DNA of 33,761 nucleotides from Streptomyces sp. rh34 (GTDB lineage: Bacteria; Actinomycetota; Actinomycetes; Streptomycetales; Streptomycetaceae): positions 1 through 33,761 of the forward strand of contig NZ_NTGZ01000051.1 of the NCBI RefSeq assembly GCF_002551245.1. Reading direction: 5' to 3'. The notes beneath the pieces are model-generated. The model did no database searches. It had not been told where the DNA came from and worked only from the letters and a program-made list of their open reading frames with translations. Positions 26,035 through 33,761 of this stretch are shown in pieces. Both the position numbers and the translations under genes were made by a program. How positions within the stretch are numbered: the stretch's first letter is position 1; each line of letters starts with the position of its first letter.

Positions 26035-26133
26035 GCTCGGTCAGTCATACATTCACGGACCGGTCACACCCCCCACCCGAGTCCCCCGCACTCCGCCCCG
26101 CCCGGGGCCATGAGATTTGAGGACTCGCGCAGG

Positions 26134-27243
26134 ATGAGCCACGACGCCACGGCACCGGACACCCACGACGGCTCCGGCGCCGCACACCGGAGCCGGCCCG
26201 CACGGGGCCGCAGGAGCCAGCGCAAACGCCGCCGCGGACTCAAGATCACGCTCGGTGTCCTGCTCGTCCTGCTGCTCGCCGGGGGCGGCACCGTCTACTG
26301 GCTCTACAGCCAGCTCGACGGGAACATCAAGGCCGTCGACATCAACAAGGCGCTCGGCGAGGACCGCCCGGAGAAGCTGCCCACCAGCGGGCAGAACCTG
26401 CTGGTCCTCGGCTCGGACTCGCGCGCCGGGGCGGAGAACGAGGAGCTGGGCGGCGGCGGGGCCGTCAGCGGCGCCCGCTCCGACACCGCGATGGTGGTGC
26501 ACATACCCGAGGGCCGGTCGAAGGCCGTCGCCGTCTCCATCCCGCGCGACACCCTGGTGACCCGGCCCGAGTGCGTCGGGGAAAACGGATCCACGGTGTC
26601 CGCCAAGGAACGCGTCATGTTCAACTCCGTCTACGCGCAGGTCGGTCCGGCCTGTGTGGTGAAGACGGTGGAGAAGATGTCCGGCGTCCGCATCGACCAC
26701 TACCTGGAGATCAACTTCGCCGGGTTCAAGGACCTGGTCGACGCCATCGGCGGGGTCACCGTCGACGTGCCGCAGGACATCGACGACAAGGCCTCCGGGC
26801 TGAGTCTCACCGCGGGCCCGCAGAAGCTGAACGGCACCGAGTCCCTGGCGTACGTCCGGACCCGGCACGGTATCGGCGACGGCAGCGACCTCGGCCGCAT
26901 CGGGCTCCAGCAGCAGTTCCTGATGGCCCTGCTGAGCGAGGTCAAGTCGCAGGACCTGCTGGGCAGTCCGGCGAGCTCGTACAAGATCGCCAAGTCGGCC
27001 ACCAAGTCGCTCACCACCGACTCGGGGCTCGCCTCGCTCACCTCGCTGGCGGAGTTCGCCCGCTCGATGAACGGCGTCGACCCGGCCTCGATGGAGACGA
27101 TCATGCTGCCGGTGGCGTACGACAAGATCGACGAGAACCGGGTGATCGCGGCCCAGCCGCAGGCGGGTCAGCTGTGGAAGGCGATCCGCGAGGACACCAC
27201 GATCCCCGAGGAAGCGAAGAAGTCCCCCGCGACCGGGGGCTGA
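26134..27243 (+). CDS. LytR-CpsA-Psr (LCP) family glycopolymer transferase
   Basis: The likely start is ATG 26134, with GAGGAC about 10 bases upstream; ATG 26110 in frame is an alternative adding eight residues. 369 residues: a basic cytoplasmic N-terminus (to about 36), one membrane helix (GLKITLGVLLVLLLAGGGTV, about 35-55), then an extracellular LCP domain. Family motifs are visible: NLLVLGSDSRAG (Asp95), GARSDTAMVVHIP (Arg115), VSIPRDT (Arg138) and AYVRTRHGIGDGSDLGRIGL, residues that bind the polyprenyl pyrophosphate. LCP enzymes move lipid-linked glycopolymers onto peptidoglycan. Divergent placement beside the Stealth operon suggests it attaches that polymer, though Streptomyces encode many LCP proteins. 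Confidence 0.93.
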   Translation: MSHDATAPDTHDGSGAAHRSRPARGRRSQRKRRRGLKITLGVLLVLLLAGGGTVYWLYSQLDGNIKAVDINKALGEDRPEKLPTSGQNLLVLGSDSRAGAENEELGGGGAVSGARSDTAMVVHIPEGRSKAVAVSIPRDTLVTRPECVGENGSTVSAKERVMFNSVYAQVGPACVVKTVEKMSGVRIDHYLEINFAGFKDLVDAIGGVTVDVPQDIDDKASGLSLTAGPQKLNGTESLAYVRTRHGIGDGSDLGRIGLQQQFLMALLSEVKSQDLLGSPASSYKIAKSATKSLTTDSGLASLTSLAEFARSMNGVDPASMETIMLPVAYDKIDENRVIAAQPQAGQLWKAIREDTTIPEEAKKSPATGG

Positions 27244-27282
27244 CGCACTGTCCCGCCGCGCCGCTCGTGACACCCTGCCGGG

Positions 27283-27729
27283 ATGAGCGAGGACGATGCG
27301 GTGCTGGTGATCGTGGACGCCGCCAACGTGGTCGGTTCCGTACCCGACGGGTGGTGGCGGGACCGGCGCGGGGCCGCGGTACGGCTGCGGGACTCGTTGG
27401 TCCCGTACGCGACGGCCGGGCTGCCCGGCGCGCCCGGCCCCGTCGAACTGGTGCTCGTCGTGGAAGGGGCGGCCAGAGGCGTCGCGTCCGTGACCGGGGT
27501 GCGGGTCGCGTCGGCCCCCGGCAGCGGCGACGACCTGATCGCCGAGCTGGTGGCCGGGGCCGCCCCGGACCGGGACCGCGTCGTCGTCACCGCCGACCGC
27601 GGACTGCGGCAGCGGGTCGAGGCGTACGGGGCCCGCTGCGTGGGCCCCCGTACGGTACGGCCGCTGCCGGCGCCCGGGGACGAGGGGCCTCAGGGCGTGT
27701 CCGGTGCTGATCCGCCGGACACGCCCTGA
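27283..27729 (+). CDS. small NYN/PIN-like protein
   Basis: The start is ATG 27283, 39 bp after the LCP stop, so it may share that transcript; 148 residues, cytosolic. The motifs VLVIVDAANVVGSVPDGWWR (Asp12, Asn15), GSGDDLIAEL (Asp83, Asp84) and VVVTADRGLRQRVE (Asp105) give the spaced acidic residues of NYN/PIN-fold nucleases. Streptomyces homologues are often labelled 'NTP pyrophosphohydrolase', which I think rests on weak evidence. The C-terminus QGVSGADPPDTP is encoded by the terminator hairpin shared with the convergent permease gene. Confidence 0.85.
   Translation: MSEDDAVLVIVDAANVVGSVPDGWWRDRRGAAVRLRDSLVPYATAGLPGAPGPVELVLVVEGAARGVASVTGVRVASAPGSGDDLIAELVAGAAPDRDRVVVTADRGLRQRVEAYGARCVGPRTVRPLPAPGDEGPQGVSGADPPDTP
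27690..27729. terminator. bidirectional hairpin that encodes both C-termini
   Basis: Perfect 15-bp arms (27690-27704 and 27715-27729) with a 10-base loop. Both outer ends are stop codons: TGA 27727-27729 of the NYN-like gene and, on the other strand, TGA 27692-27690 of the permease. Confidence 0.85.
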
Positions 27730-29228
27730 CGGCCCGACTTGGCCATGCGGCTGTGGGAGCGCCCGTACGCGAAGTAGATGATCACCCCGAGCGCCATCCA
27801 GACAGCGAAGCGGACCCAGGTCTCCACGGGCAGATTCAGCATCAGCCAGACCGAGGCCGCCACCGAGGCGATCGGCAGCACCGGCACCCACGGGGTACGG
27901 AACGCGCGGGGCAGGTTCGGCTGGGTGCGGCGCAGGACCAGGACGCCCAGGGCGACGATGACGAACGCGAAGAGCGTGCCGATGTTCACCAGGGTGGCCA
28001 GCTCCTCGATGCTCGTGAACCCGGCGATGACCGCGATCAGCACGCCGAGCAGGATCGTCGGGCGGTAGGGCGTGCGGAAGCGCGGGTGCGTCCGGGAGAA
28101 GAAGCGCGGGAGCAGACCGTCGCGGCTCATCGCGAAGAAGACCCGGGTCTGGCCGAGCAGCAGGATCATGCAGACCGTGGTGAGACCGACCGCCGCGCCG
28201 AAGCTGATCAGACCGGCGTAGAAGGGATGCCCGGTGGCCTTGAAGGCGTCGGCGAGCGGGGCGCTGACGGAGAGTTCGCTGTAGTGCTGCATGCCGGTGA
28301 CCACGATCGAGACCGCCACGTAGAGCACTGTGCAGATGACGAGCGAGCCGAGGATGCCGCGCGGCATGTCGCGCTGGGGCAGCCTGGTCTCCTCGGCGGC
28401 GGTGGCCACCACGTCGAAGCCGAGGAACGCGAAGAAGACGATGGAGGCGGCCGTGAAGATGCCCATGATGCCGAAGTTGGTGGGTTCGTAGCCGAAGATC
28501 AGCTGCACGAGCGGGGCGTCCCAGCCCGAACCTGCGGGCTGCTGCTCGGCCGGGGGGACGAAGGGCTTGTAGTTCTCGGCCTTGATGAAGAAGAGGCCCG
28601 CGATGATCACCATGAGGACGACGCCGACCTTGATCGCCACCACGACCGAGGTGACCCGGGCGGACAGCTTCATGCCGACGACTAGGATGACGGTCAGTAC
28701 CAGTACCAGGGAGAAGGCCAGGAGGTCGAAGCCGAACCCTTCCGCCACGTCCGGTCCCGAGAGCATGTCGGGCATCGCCCGGTCGACGTTCTCCAACAGT
28801 GAGCGGACGTAGCCGGACCAGCCGACCGCGACCACCGCGGTGCCCAGCGCGAACTCCAGCACCAGGTCCCAGCCGATGATCCAGGCCACCAGCTCGCCCA
28901 GGGACGTGTACGCGAAGGTGTACGCGGAGCCGGCCACCGGGACGGTGGAGGCGAACTCGGCGTAGCAGAGCGCGGCCAGCGCGCACACAACGCCCGCCGC
29001 GACGAACGCGAGGGCGGTCGCGGGTCCCGCCGTCTCCTTGGCGACCTTGCCCGTGAGGACGAAGATGCCGGTACCGATGATGACGCCCACGCCGAAGACC
29101 GTGAGGTCCACGGCGGAGAGGGACTTCCTGAGCGCGTGCTCGGGTTCCTCGGTGTCACGGATCGACTGCTCGACGGACTTGGTGCGGAAGATGCCCTTCC
29201 CGCGGGGTGGTGTGACCTGCGCGCTCAC
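27690..29228 (-). CDS. APC-family amino-acid permease
   Basis: The start is GTG 29228, chosen because GGAGGT lies 7 bases upstream; 512 residues (an ATG farther out at 29309 lacks this). About 12 membrane helices are visible from residue 50 on (VDLTVFGVGVIIGTGIFVLT with the helix-1 GxGxxxGTGIF signature, ALAFVAAGVVCALAALCYAE, and so on). This fits the cationic amino-acid transporter-like branch of the APC superfamily, an inner-membrane importer. The substrate cannot be read from sequence. The last 40 bp overlap tail-to-tail with the NYN-like gene, so that the C-terminus GRQGVSGGSAPDTP is encoded in the shared hairpin. Confidence 0.92.
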   Translation of the reverse strand: MSAQVTPPRGKGIFRTKSVEQSIRDTEEPEHALRKSLSAVDLTVFGVGVIIGTGIFVLTGKVAKETAGPATALAFVAAGVVCALAALCYAEFASTVPVAGSAYTFAYTSLGELVAWIIGWDLVLEFALGTAVVAVGWSGYVRSLLENVDRAMPDMLSGPDVAEGFGFDLLAFSLVLVLTVILVVGMKLSARVTSVVVAIKVGVVLMVIIAGLFFIKAENYKPFVPPAEQQPAGSGWDAPLVQLIFGYEPTNFGIMGIFTAASIVFFAFLGFDVVATAAEETRLPQRDMPRGILGSLVICTVLYVAVSIVVTGMQHYSELSVSAPLADAFKATGHPFYAGLISFGAAVGLTTVCMILLLGQTRVFFAMSRDGLLPRFFSRTHPRFRTPYRPTILLGVLIAVIAGFTSIEELATLVNIGTLFAFVIVALGVLVLRRTQPNLPRAFRTPWVPVLPIASVAASVWLMLNLPVETWVRFAVWMALGVIIYFAYGRSHSRMAKSGRQGVSGGSAPDTP

Positions 29229-29313
29229 CTGCGTTACCTCCACGCGTTCGATGTGAGCGCCATGATGGGGACCAGGCCGCGCATGATCGCGCCATCCGGT
29301 CCGTTTCACGCGA

Positions 29314-29359
29314 ACGGGCCGGGAGAACCACCCGTACAGGGGCGGTTCTCCCGGCCCGT
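29314..29359 (-). terminator. terminator of dxs
   Basis: A perfect 16-bp stem (29314-29329 with 29344-29359) with a 14-base loop lies about 27 bases after the dxs stop and separates dxs from the permease transcript. Confidence 0.85.
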
Positions 29360-29385
29360 CGGCCGTACGGAGAGGTGTTCGCGGG

Positions 29386-31299
29386 TCAGTCGCGGGCGGG
29401 CTCGACCGCGCGGCTCTCGAAGCGGCCGTCGAGCTTGGCGACCAGGCCGGTGACCTGCCGGGCGATGTCCGGCGCGGTCAGTCCGATCTCGGCCATGACC
29501 TCGCCGCGCGAGGCGTGGTCGAGGAAGACCGGCGGGATACCGAAGTCGCGCAGCGGTACGTCGACCCCGGCGTCGCGCAGGGCCTGGGCGACGGCGGAGC
29601 CGACGCCTCCGGCGCGGCTGTTGTCCTCGACCGTGACGACGACGCGGTGGCGCTCGGCGAGCGGGGCGAGCGCCTCGTCGACGGGCTTGACCCAGCGGGG
29701 GTCGACGACGGTGCTGGAGATGCCCTGGGCGTCGAGCAGGTCGGCGATCTCCAGGCACATCGGGGCGAGCGCGCCGACGGAGACGATCAGGACGTCCGGC
29801 TGGGCGGCCTTCGGCTCGCGCAGGATGTCCATGCCGCCGGCCCTGCCGACCGCCTTGACGGCGGGGCCGACCGCGCCCTTGGAGAAGCGGACCACGGTGG
29901 GCGCGTCGTCGACGGCGACGGCCTCGCGCAGCTGGGCGCGGACCTGGTCGGCGTCGCGCGGGGCGGCGATCCGGAGCGTGGGCACGCACTGGAGGATCGA
30001 CATGTCCCACATGCCGTTGTGCGAGGCGCCGTCCGTGCCGGTGATGCCGGCCCGGTCCAGGACGAAGGTCACGCCGCACTTGTGGAGGGCGACGTCCATC
30101 AGGACCTGGTCGAAGGCGCGGTTGAGGAAGGTGGCGTAGACCGCGAAGACCGGGTGGAGTCCGCCGGTGGCGAGGCCGGCCGCGGAGGCGGCGCCGTGCT
30201 GTTCGGCGATGCCGACGTCGTAGATCCGGTCCGGGAAGGCGGCCTCGAACTTGCCGAGGCCGACGGGCTGGAGCATGGCGGCCGTGATCGCGACGATGTC
30301 CTCGCGCTCCTCGCCGAGCTTGACCATCTCCTCGCCGAAGACGGAGGTCCAGTCGAGGCCGGAGGTGGAGATCGGCAGGCCGGTGTCCGGGTGGATCTTG
30401 CCGACCGCGTGGAAGCGGTCGGCCTCGTCCTGGAGGGCGGGGGTGTAGCCGCGGCCCTTCTCGGTGAGGCAGTGCACGATGACCGGACCGCCGAAGCGCT
30501 TGGCGCGCTGGAGCGCGGATTCCAGGGCCTCGATGTCGTGGCCGTCGATCGGGCCGACGTACTTCAGGCCGAGGTCCTCGAACATGCCCTGCGGGGCGAT
30601 GAAGTCCTTGAGGCCCTTCTTGGCGCCGTGCAGGGTCTCGTACAGCGGACGGCCGACGACGGGCGTGCGCTCCAGGATGTCCTTGCCGCGGGCCAGGAAC
30701 CGTTCGTAACCGTCGGTCGTACGGAGGGTGGCGAGGTGGTTGGCCAGGCCGCCGATGGTCGGGGCGTAGGAGCGCTCGTTGTCGTTGACGACGATGACGA
30801 GGGGGCGGTCCTTGGCGGCGGCGATGTTGTTCAGCGCCTCCCAGGCCATGCCGCCGGTGAGCGCGCCGTCGCCGATGACCGCGACGACGTGGTCGTCCTT
30901 CTTCAGGACCTCGTTGGCCTTGGCCAGGCCGTCGGCCCAGCCGAGGACCCCGGAGGCGTGGCTGTTCTCGATGACGTCGTGGTCGGACTCGGCGCGGGAG
31001 GGGTAGCCGGAGAGGCCGCCCTTGCTCTTGAGCCGGGAGAAGTCCTGGCGGCCGGTGAGCAGCTTGTGCACGTAGCTCTGGTGTCCGGTGTCCCAGAGCA
31101 CCTTGTCCCGGGGCGACTCGAAAACCCGGTGCAGGGCGATGGTGAGCTCGACGACGCCGAGGTTGGGGCCGAGGTGTCCGCCGGTCTTGGACACCGCGTC
31201 CACGAGGAAGGTGCGGATCTCGTCCGCGAGCTGGTCCAGCTCGCCGAGGCTGAGCCGGTCCAGGTCGCGCGGTCCCTTGATGCGGGTCAGCAGATCCAC
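29386..31299 (-). CDS. dxs: 1-deoxy-D-xylulose-5-phosphate synthase
   Basis: The start is GTG 31299, with AAGGAGG upstream; 637 residues, the normal length. It condenses pyruvate and glyceraldehyde-3-phosphate with loss of CO2, the first step of the MEP isoprenoid pathway. The thiamine-diphosphate motif runs from GDGALTGG (143-150) to NDN (172-174). His42 ([10 protein letters not shown]) and His73 ([11 protein letters not shown]) are in place, as is the catalytic-Glu segment [18 protein letters not shown]. The C-terminal domain has [19 protein letters not shown]. It is flanked by terminators on both sides, hence its own transcript. Streptomyces genomes may carry a second dxs copy elsewhere. 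Confidence 0.97.
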   Translation of the reverse strand: MDLLTRIKGPRDLDRLSLGELDQLADEIRTFLVDAVSKTGGHLGPNLGVVELTIALHRVFESPRDKVLWDTGHQSYVHKLLTGRQDFSRLKSKGGLSGYPSRAESDHDVIENSHASGVLGWADGLAKANEVLKKDDHVVAVIGDGALTGGMAWEALNNIAAAKDRPLVIVVNDNERSYAPTIGGLANHLATLRTTDGYERFLARGKDILERTPVVGRPLYETLHGAKKGLKDFIAPQGMFEDLGLKYVGPIDGHDIEALESALQRAKRFGGPVIVHCLTEKGRGYTPALQDEADRFHAVGKIHPDTGLPISTSGLDWTSVFGEEMVKLGEEREDIVAITAAMLQPVGLGKFEAAFPDRIYDVGIAEQHGAASAAGLATGGLHPVFAVYATFLNRAFDQVLMDVALHKCGVTFVLDRAGITGTDGASHNGMWDMSILQCVPTLRIAAPRDADQVRAQLREAVAVDDAPTVVRFSKGAVGPAVKAVGRAGGMDILREPKAAQPDVLIVSVGALAPMCLEIADLLDAQGISSTVVDPRWVKPVDEALAPLAERHRVVVTVEDNSRAGGVGSAVAQALRDAGVDVPLRDFGIPPVFLDHASRGEVMAEIGLTAPDIARQVTGLVAKLDGRFESRAVEPARD

Positions 31300-31409
31300 C
31301 CGTGCCTCCTTGCGTTTGAGCTGATCGAGCGTGCCGATCCGATGAGTCTAATGTTCCGTTCGCGGCGGCGGGCATCGGGCGGCCCTGTTCGCTTACGGAA
31401 TACCCGACA

Positions 31410-31453
31410 CGCGCAGGTGCCCGGCACCCCTGGGGGCACCGGGCACCTGCGCG
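31410..31453 (-). terminator. terminator after the sugar ABC operon
   Basis: A 15-bp perfect stem (31410-31424 with 31439-31453) is topped by an internal loop and four more pairs. It lies 9 bases after the permease stop and upstream of dxs. Confidence 0.85.
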
Positions 31454-31462
31454 GTTGTGCGG

Positions 31463-32776
31463 TCAGGCGCGGCCCGCGGTCTTCTGGGTCTTACGGGTGA
31501 CGGAGTCGATGACGACCGTGGCGAGAAGCACGGCGCCGGTGACCATGTACTGGATCGGCGTGGCGATGCCTTCCAGCGACAGTCCGTACTGGATGGAGAC
31601 GATCACCATGACACCGAGCAGCGCGTTCCAGGTGCGGCCGCGGCCCCCGAAGAGGCTGGTGCCGCCGATGACGGCCGCCGCGATGACGTTCATGAGAAGG
31701 TCGCCGGTGCCGGAGCCCTGGTTGGCCGCCGCGATCTTGGAAGCCCAGAACAGGCCGCCGATCGCCGCGAAGGTCCCCGCGATGGAGAAGACGGAGATCC
31801 GGATCGCGGTGACGTTGATACCGGCCCGCCGGGAGGCCTCTACGCTACCGCCGAGCGCGAAGATCTTCCGGCCGTAGGCCGTGCGGCGGAGCAGGAAGTC
31901 CGTGCCGACCAGGACGATCAGGAAGAGGACCAGGGCGAGCGGCAGGCCGCGGTACTGGTTGAACATGTACGCGGCGGCGAAGCCGAACACGGCGATGACC
32001 GCGGTGCGCACGAGGATGTCGGCGAGCGGGCGCGCCGGGATGCCGGCCGCCTCGCGGCGGCGGGCGTCCAGGAAGGCCGCGGCGAAGTAGCCGACGACCG
32101 CGATGGCGGCGAGCCCGTAGGCGGCGGCGACGTCGGTGAAGTAGTACGTGGTCAGCTTGCCGACCACCCCGTCGCCGTCGAGGTTGATCGTGCCGGAGTC
32201 GCCGAGCAGCTGGAGCATGAAGCCGAGCCAGAACAGCAGGCCGGCCAGGGTGACGGCGAAGGCGGGCGCCCCGACCCGGGCGAAGAAGAAGCCGTGGATC
32301 GCGCCCATCACCGCGCCGCTGACGATGGCGACCAGGATCGCCAGCCATTCGTTCATGCCCTGGGTGACGCTGAGCACCGCGACGATGGCGCCGGAGACAC
32401 CGGAGACGGAGCCGACCGAGAGGTCGATCTCGCCGAGCAGCAGGACGAAGATGATGCCCACGGCCATCATGCCGGTGGCGACCATCGTGGTGGCGATGTC
32501 GCTGATGTTCTTCGCGGAGAGGAACTCGGAGTTCATGCTCTGGAAGACGACGGCGATGATCGCGAGGCCGACGATCACCGGGATCGAGCCCAGGTCGCCG
32601 CCGCTGATCTTGCGCTTGAACTCGGTGACGTAGCCGCTGAGTCCCTGCTCGCGGACGAGCAGGCGGGGGTCGATCACCGTGGCGGCGCCGTCGGCCGCGT
32701 CCGGGTTGCCGACCGGCGGCGCGTCGGCCGTGGTGCCGGCCTTGTCCAGCGAGGTGGCGGACTTGTCGGTGGTCAC
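31463..32776 (-). CDS. xylH: xylose/ribose-type sugar ABC transporter permease
   Basis: The start is GTG 32776, with GGAGGT 7 bases upstream, overlapping the ATPase stop by GTGA; 437 residues. A polar N-terminus (about 1-65) precedes about 10-12 membrane helices. Signatures of the carbohydrate-uptake-2 (RbsC/XylH) permease family are present: MMAVGIIFVLLLGEIDLSVG, FFFARVGAPAFAVTLAG, ALGGSVEASRRAGIN (EAA-like loop contacting the ATPase) and NVIAAAVIGGTSLFGGRG. It forms the membrane channel of an importer with the ATPase encoded just upstream. The name xylH follows the S. coelicolor gene order next to dxs as I recall it; the sugar is not proven by sequence. Confidence 0.9.
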   Translation of the reverse strand: MTTDKSATSLDKAGTTADAPPVGNPDAADGAATVIDPRLLVREQGLSGYVTEFKRKISGGDLGSIPVIVGLAIIAVVFQSMNSEFLSAKNISDIATTMVATGMMAVGIIFVLLLGEIDLSVGSVSGVSGAIVAVLSVTQGMNEWLAILVAIVSGAVMGAIHGFFFARVGAPAFAVTLAGLLFWLGFMLQLLGDSGTINLDGDGVVGKLTTYYFTDVAAAYGLAAIAVVGYFAAAFLDARRREAAGIPARPLADILVRTAVIAVFGFAAAYMFNQYRGLPLALVLFLIVLVGTDFLLRRTAYGRKIFALGGSVEASRRAGINVTAIRISVFSIAGTFAAIGGLFWASKIAAANQGSGTGDLLMNVIAAAVIGGTSLFGGRGRTWNALLGVMVIVSIQYGLSLEGIATPIQYMVTGAVLLATVVIDSVTRKTQKTAGRA

Positions 32777-33552
32777 TTGGAAACCTCCGCGTTGCGCGCC
32801 GCACGTCGGGTCACGGCGTTGTCCGTGGCGCCGGTGATGGCGGAGATGATCTCTTCCTGGGAGGTGGTCTTCACATCGAAGACACCGTTGTTCCGGCCCA
32901 GCCGGAGCACGGCGACCTTGTCGGCGACGGCCTTCACATCGGCCATGTTGTGGCTGATGAGGATGACCGCGTGGCCGCGCTCGCGCAGTCGCTCGACGAG
33001 GTCGAGGACCTGGGCGGTCTGCTCGACGCCGAGGGCCGCGGTCGGCTCGTCGAGGATGACGAGCCGGGGCTCGCCGAGCATCGACCGGGCGATGGCCACG
33101 GTCTGGCGCTGGCCGCCGGAGAGCGAGGCGATCGGGATGCGGACGCTCGGGATACGGATGGAGAGCGTGGACAGCAGCTCGCGGGAGCGGCGCTCCATCT
33201 CGACCTCGTCCAGGATGCCGAACCTGCGCAGCTCCCGGCCGAGGTAGAGGTTGCCGACGACGTCGATGTTGTCGCACAGCGCGAGGTCTTGGTAGACGGT
33301 CGCGACGCCGAGGTTCTGGGCGTCGTGCGGCTTGTCGATCCGCACGGCCCTGCCCTCCCACTCGATGACGCCGTCATCGATGGGGTGCACTCCGGCGATC
33401 GTCTTGACCAGCGTTGATTTACCGGCGCCGTTGTCGCCCACCAGGGCGACCACCTCGCCGGCGTGGACCTCAAGCTCTACATCGGTGAGTACCTGGACGG
33501 CACCGAAGCGCTTGGAGACCCCTCGCAACGCCAACACGGGCGTAGCGGACAC
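32773..33552 (-). CDS. xylG: sugar ABC transporter ATPase (single-domain XylG type)
   Basis: GTG 33552 is preferred because AAGGAG lies about 9 bases upstream; ATG 33561 would overlap that site and the frame stays open to 33624. 259 residues. Walker A GDNGAGKST (about 37-45), Q-loop TVYQDLALC, signature LSGGQRQ, Walker B LVILDEPTA and switch LISHNM are all intact. It hydrolyses ATP to drive sugar import through the permease encoded next. Unlike E. coli XylG or RbsA (about 500 residues, two tandem ATPase domains) this protein has one domain and would work as a homodimer, which is usual for this Streptomyces system. The binding-protein gene should lie beyond the right edge. Confidence 0.92.
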   Translation of the reverse strand: MSATPVLALRGVSKRFGAVQVLTDVELEVHAGEVVALVGDNGAGKSTLVKTIAGVHPIDDGVIEWEGRAVRIDKPHDAQNLGVATVYQDLALCDNIDVVGNLYLGRELRRFGILDEVEMERRSRELLSTLSIRIPSVRIPIASLSGGQRQTVAIARSMLGEPRLVILDEPTAALGVEQTAQVLDLVERLRERGHAVILISHNMADVKAVADKVAVLRLGRNNGVFDVKTTSQEEIISAITGATDNAVTRRAARNAEVSK

Positions 33553-33650
33553 ATGAACCATCTCCTTCGCCGCCTGACCGGCGGGGATGCCGCGCCCGGG
33601 GGAAGGCGCGGCGGTGTCGAGCACAGAGAAAAAGCGGGGTGAAGTGTTCC

Positions 33651-33700
33651 GTCCGACGCCCCGCCCGGTAGCGGGACGGTTGGTGTGCGGGGCGCCGGAC
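33651..33700 (-). terminator. intercistronic hairpin upstream of xylG
   Basis: Arms 33651-33664 and 33687-33700 pair over 14 bp with one mismatch around a 22-base loop. In the minus-strand RNA a run of five T (33629-33633 on the complement) follows about 20 bases later. It may be a partial terminator or mRNA-stabilising hairpin behind an off-window binding-protein gene. Nothing else is recognised in 33553-33761. Confidence 0.5.
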
Positions 33701-33761
33701 AGGCTTCGTGGCCGCGCGTGCCGGCCGGGGTGCGGCGGGCGCGTGCGCGGGCGGTGGGGCC

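Larger units (their letters stand above)
25824..26133. other. 310-bp divergent intergenic region (propeller / LCP genes)
   Basis: It holds no gene. The left third (25860-25920) is AT-richer, with GTGAAG repeated twice on the minus strand, and probably carries the propeller-gene promoter. The middle holds the long hairpin at 25964-26018, and the right side the LCP promoter candidate. Long open frames crossing it have non-coding composition. Confidence 0.6.

Noticed and set aside
25075..26109. Upstream extension of the LCP frame across the propeller gene
   Set aside because: It is antisense to the propeller gene and crosses the long hairpin. The LCP protein begins naturally at 26110 or 26134.
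32777..33361. Upstream extension of the permease frame across xylG
   Set aside because: It is an out-of-frame reading of the ATPase gene. GTG 32776 has a strong ribosome binding site and the usual overlap.

Overview
The window looks like a piece of a Streptomyces-type (high-GC actinomycete) chromosome. Composition is strongly GC-rich with GC-rich third codon positions. Many starts are GTG, some joined to the previous stop as GTGA or ATGA. Several genes are recognisable as actinomycete-specific: an apparent whiI sporulation regulator, a DUF3000 protein, and the coproporphyrin-type haem enzymes chdC/hemQ and cgoX/hemG. I see no tRNA, rRNA, CRISPR array, insertion sequence or phage gene.

Layout. 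1-1368: the end of an unrecognised gene overlapping a TIGR04222-type membrane protein with a Gly/Ser/Cys-rich tail. 1497-3059: secreted tripeptidyl-aminopeptidase-like hydrolase. 3216-9131: haem genes (chdC and cgoX in tandem, then hemE) interleaved with a DUF4349 lipoprotein and a CoA-disulfide-reductase-like flavoprotein. 9224-12143: DUF3000 protein, whiI-like regulator, RNase D-like protein. 12431-15783: two-gene fatty-acid beta-oxidation operon (fadA-fadB). 15928-16902: exported endonuclease/exonuclease/phosphatase-family protein.

16921-27243 is the most unusual part, a likely cell-surface glycan locus. Four minus-strand genes form a tight operon: a Stealth-family sugar-phosphate transferase, a 314-residue protein of unknown function, a 957-residue protein fusing a GT4 glycosyltransferase to a Stealth domain, and a PIG-L (LmbE-like) deacetylase with a C-terminal propeller-like region. 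The deacetylase gene carries an apparent single-base frameshift. Upstream lies a second propeller-like protein, and divergent from it a LytR-CpsA-Psr (LCP) protein, the family that ligates phosphate-linked glycopolymers to peptidoglycan. Together they suggest assembly, trimming and attachment of a phosphodiester-linked wall polymer; this is inference.

27283-33761: a small NYN/PIN-like protein, an APC-family amino-acid permease, dxs (DXP synthase), and the permease and ATPase genes of a xylose/ribose-type sugar ABC importer whose binding-protein gene should lie just beyond the right edge. Nearly every convergent gene pair is separated by a strong hairpin. In two cases (16887-16915 and 27690-27729) the hairpin contains coding sequence and stop codons.
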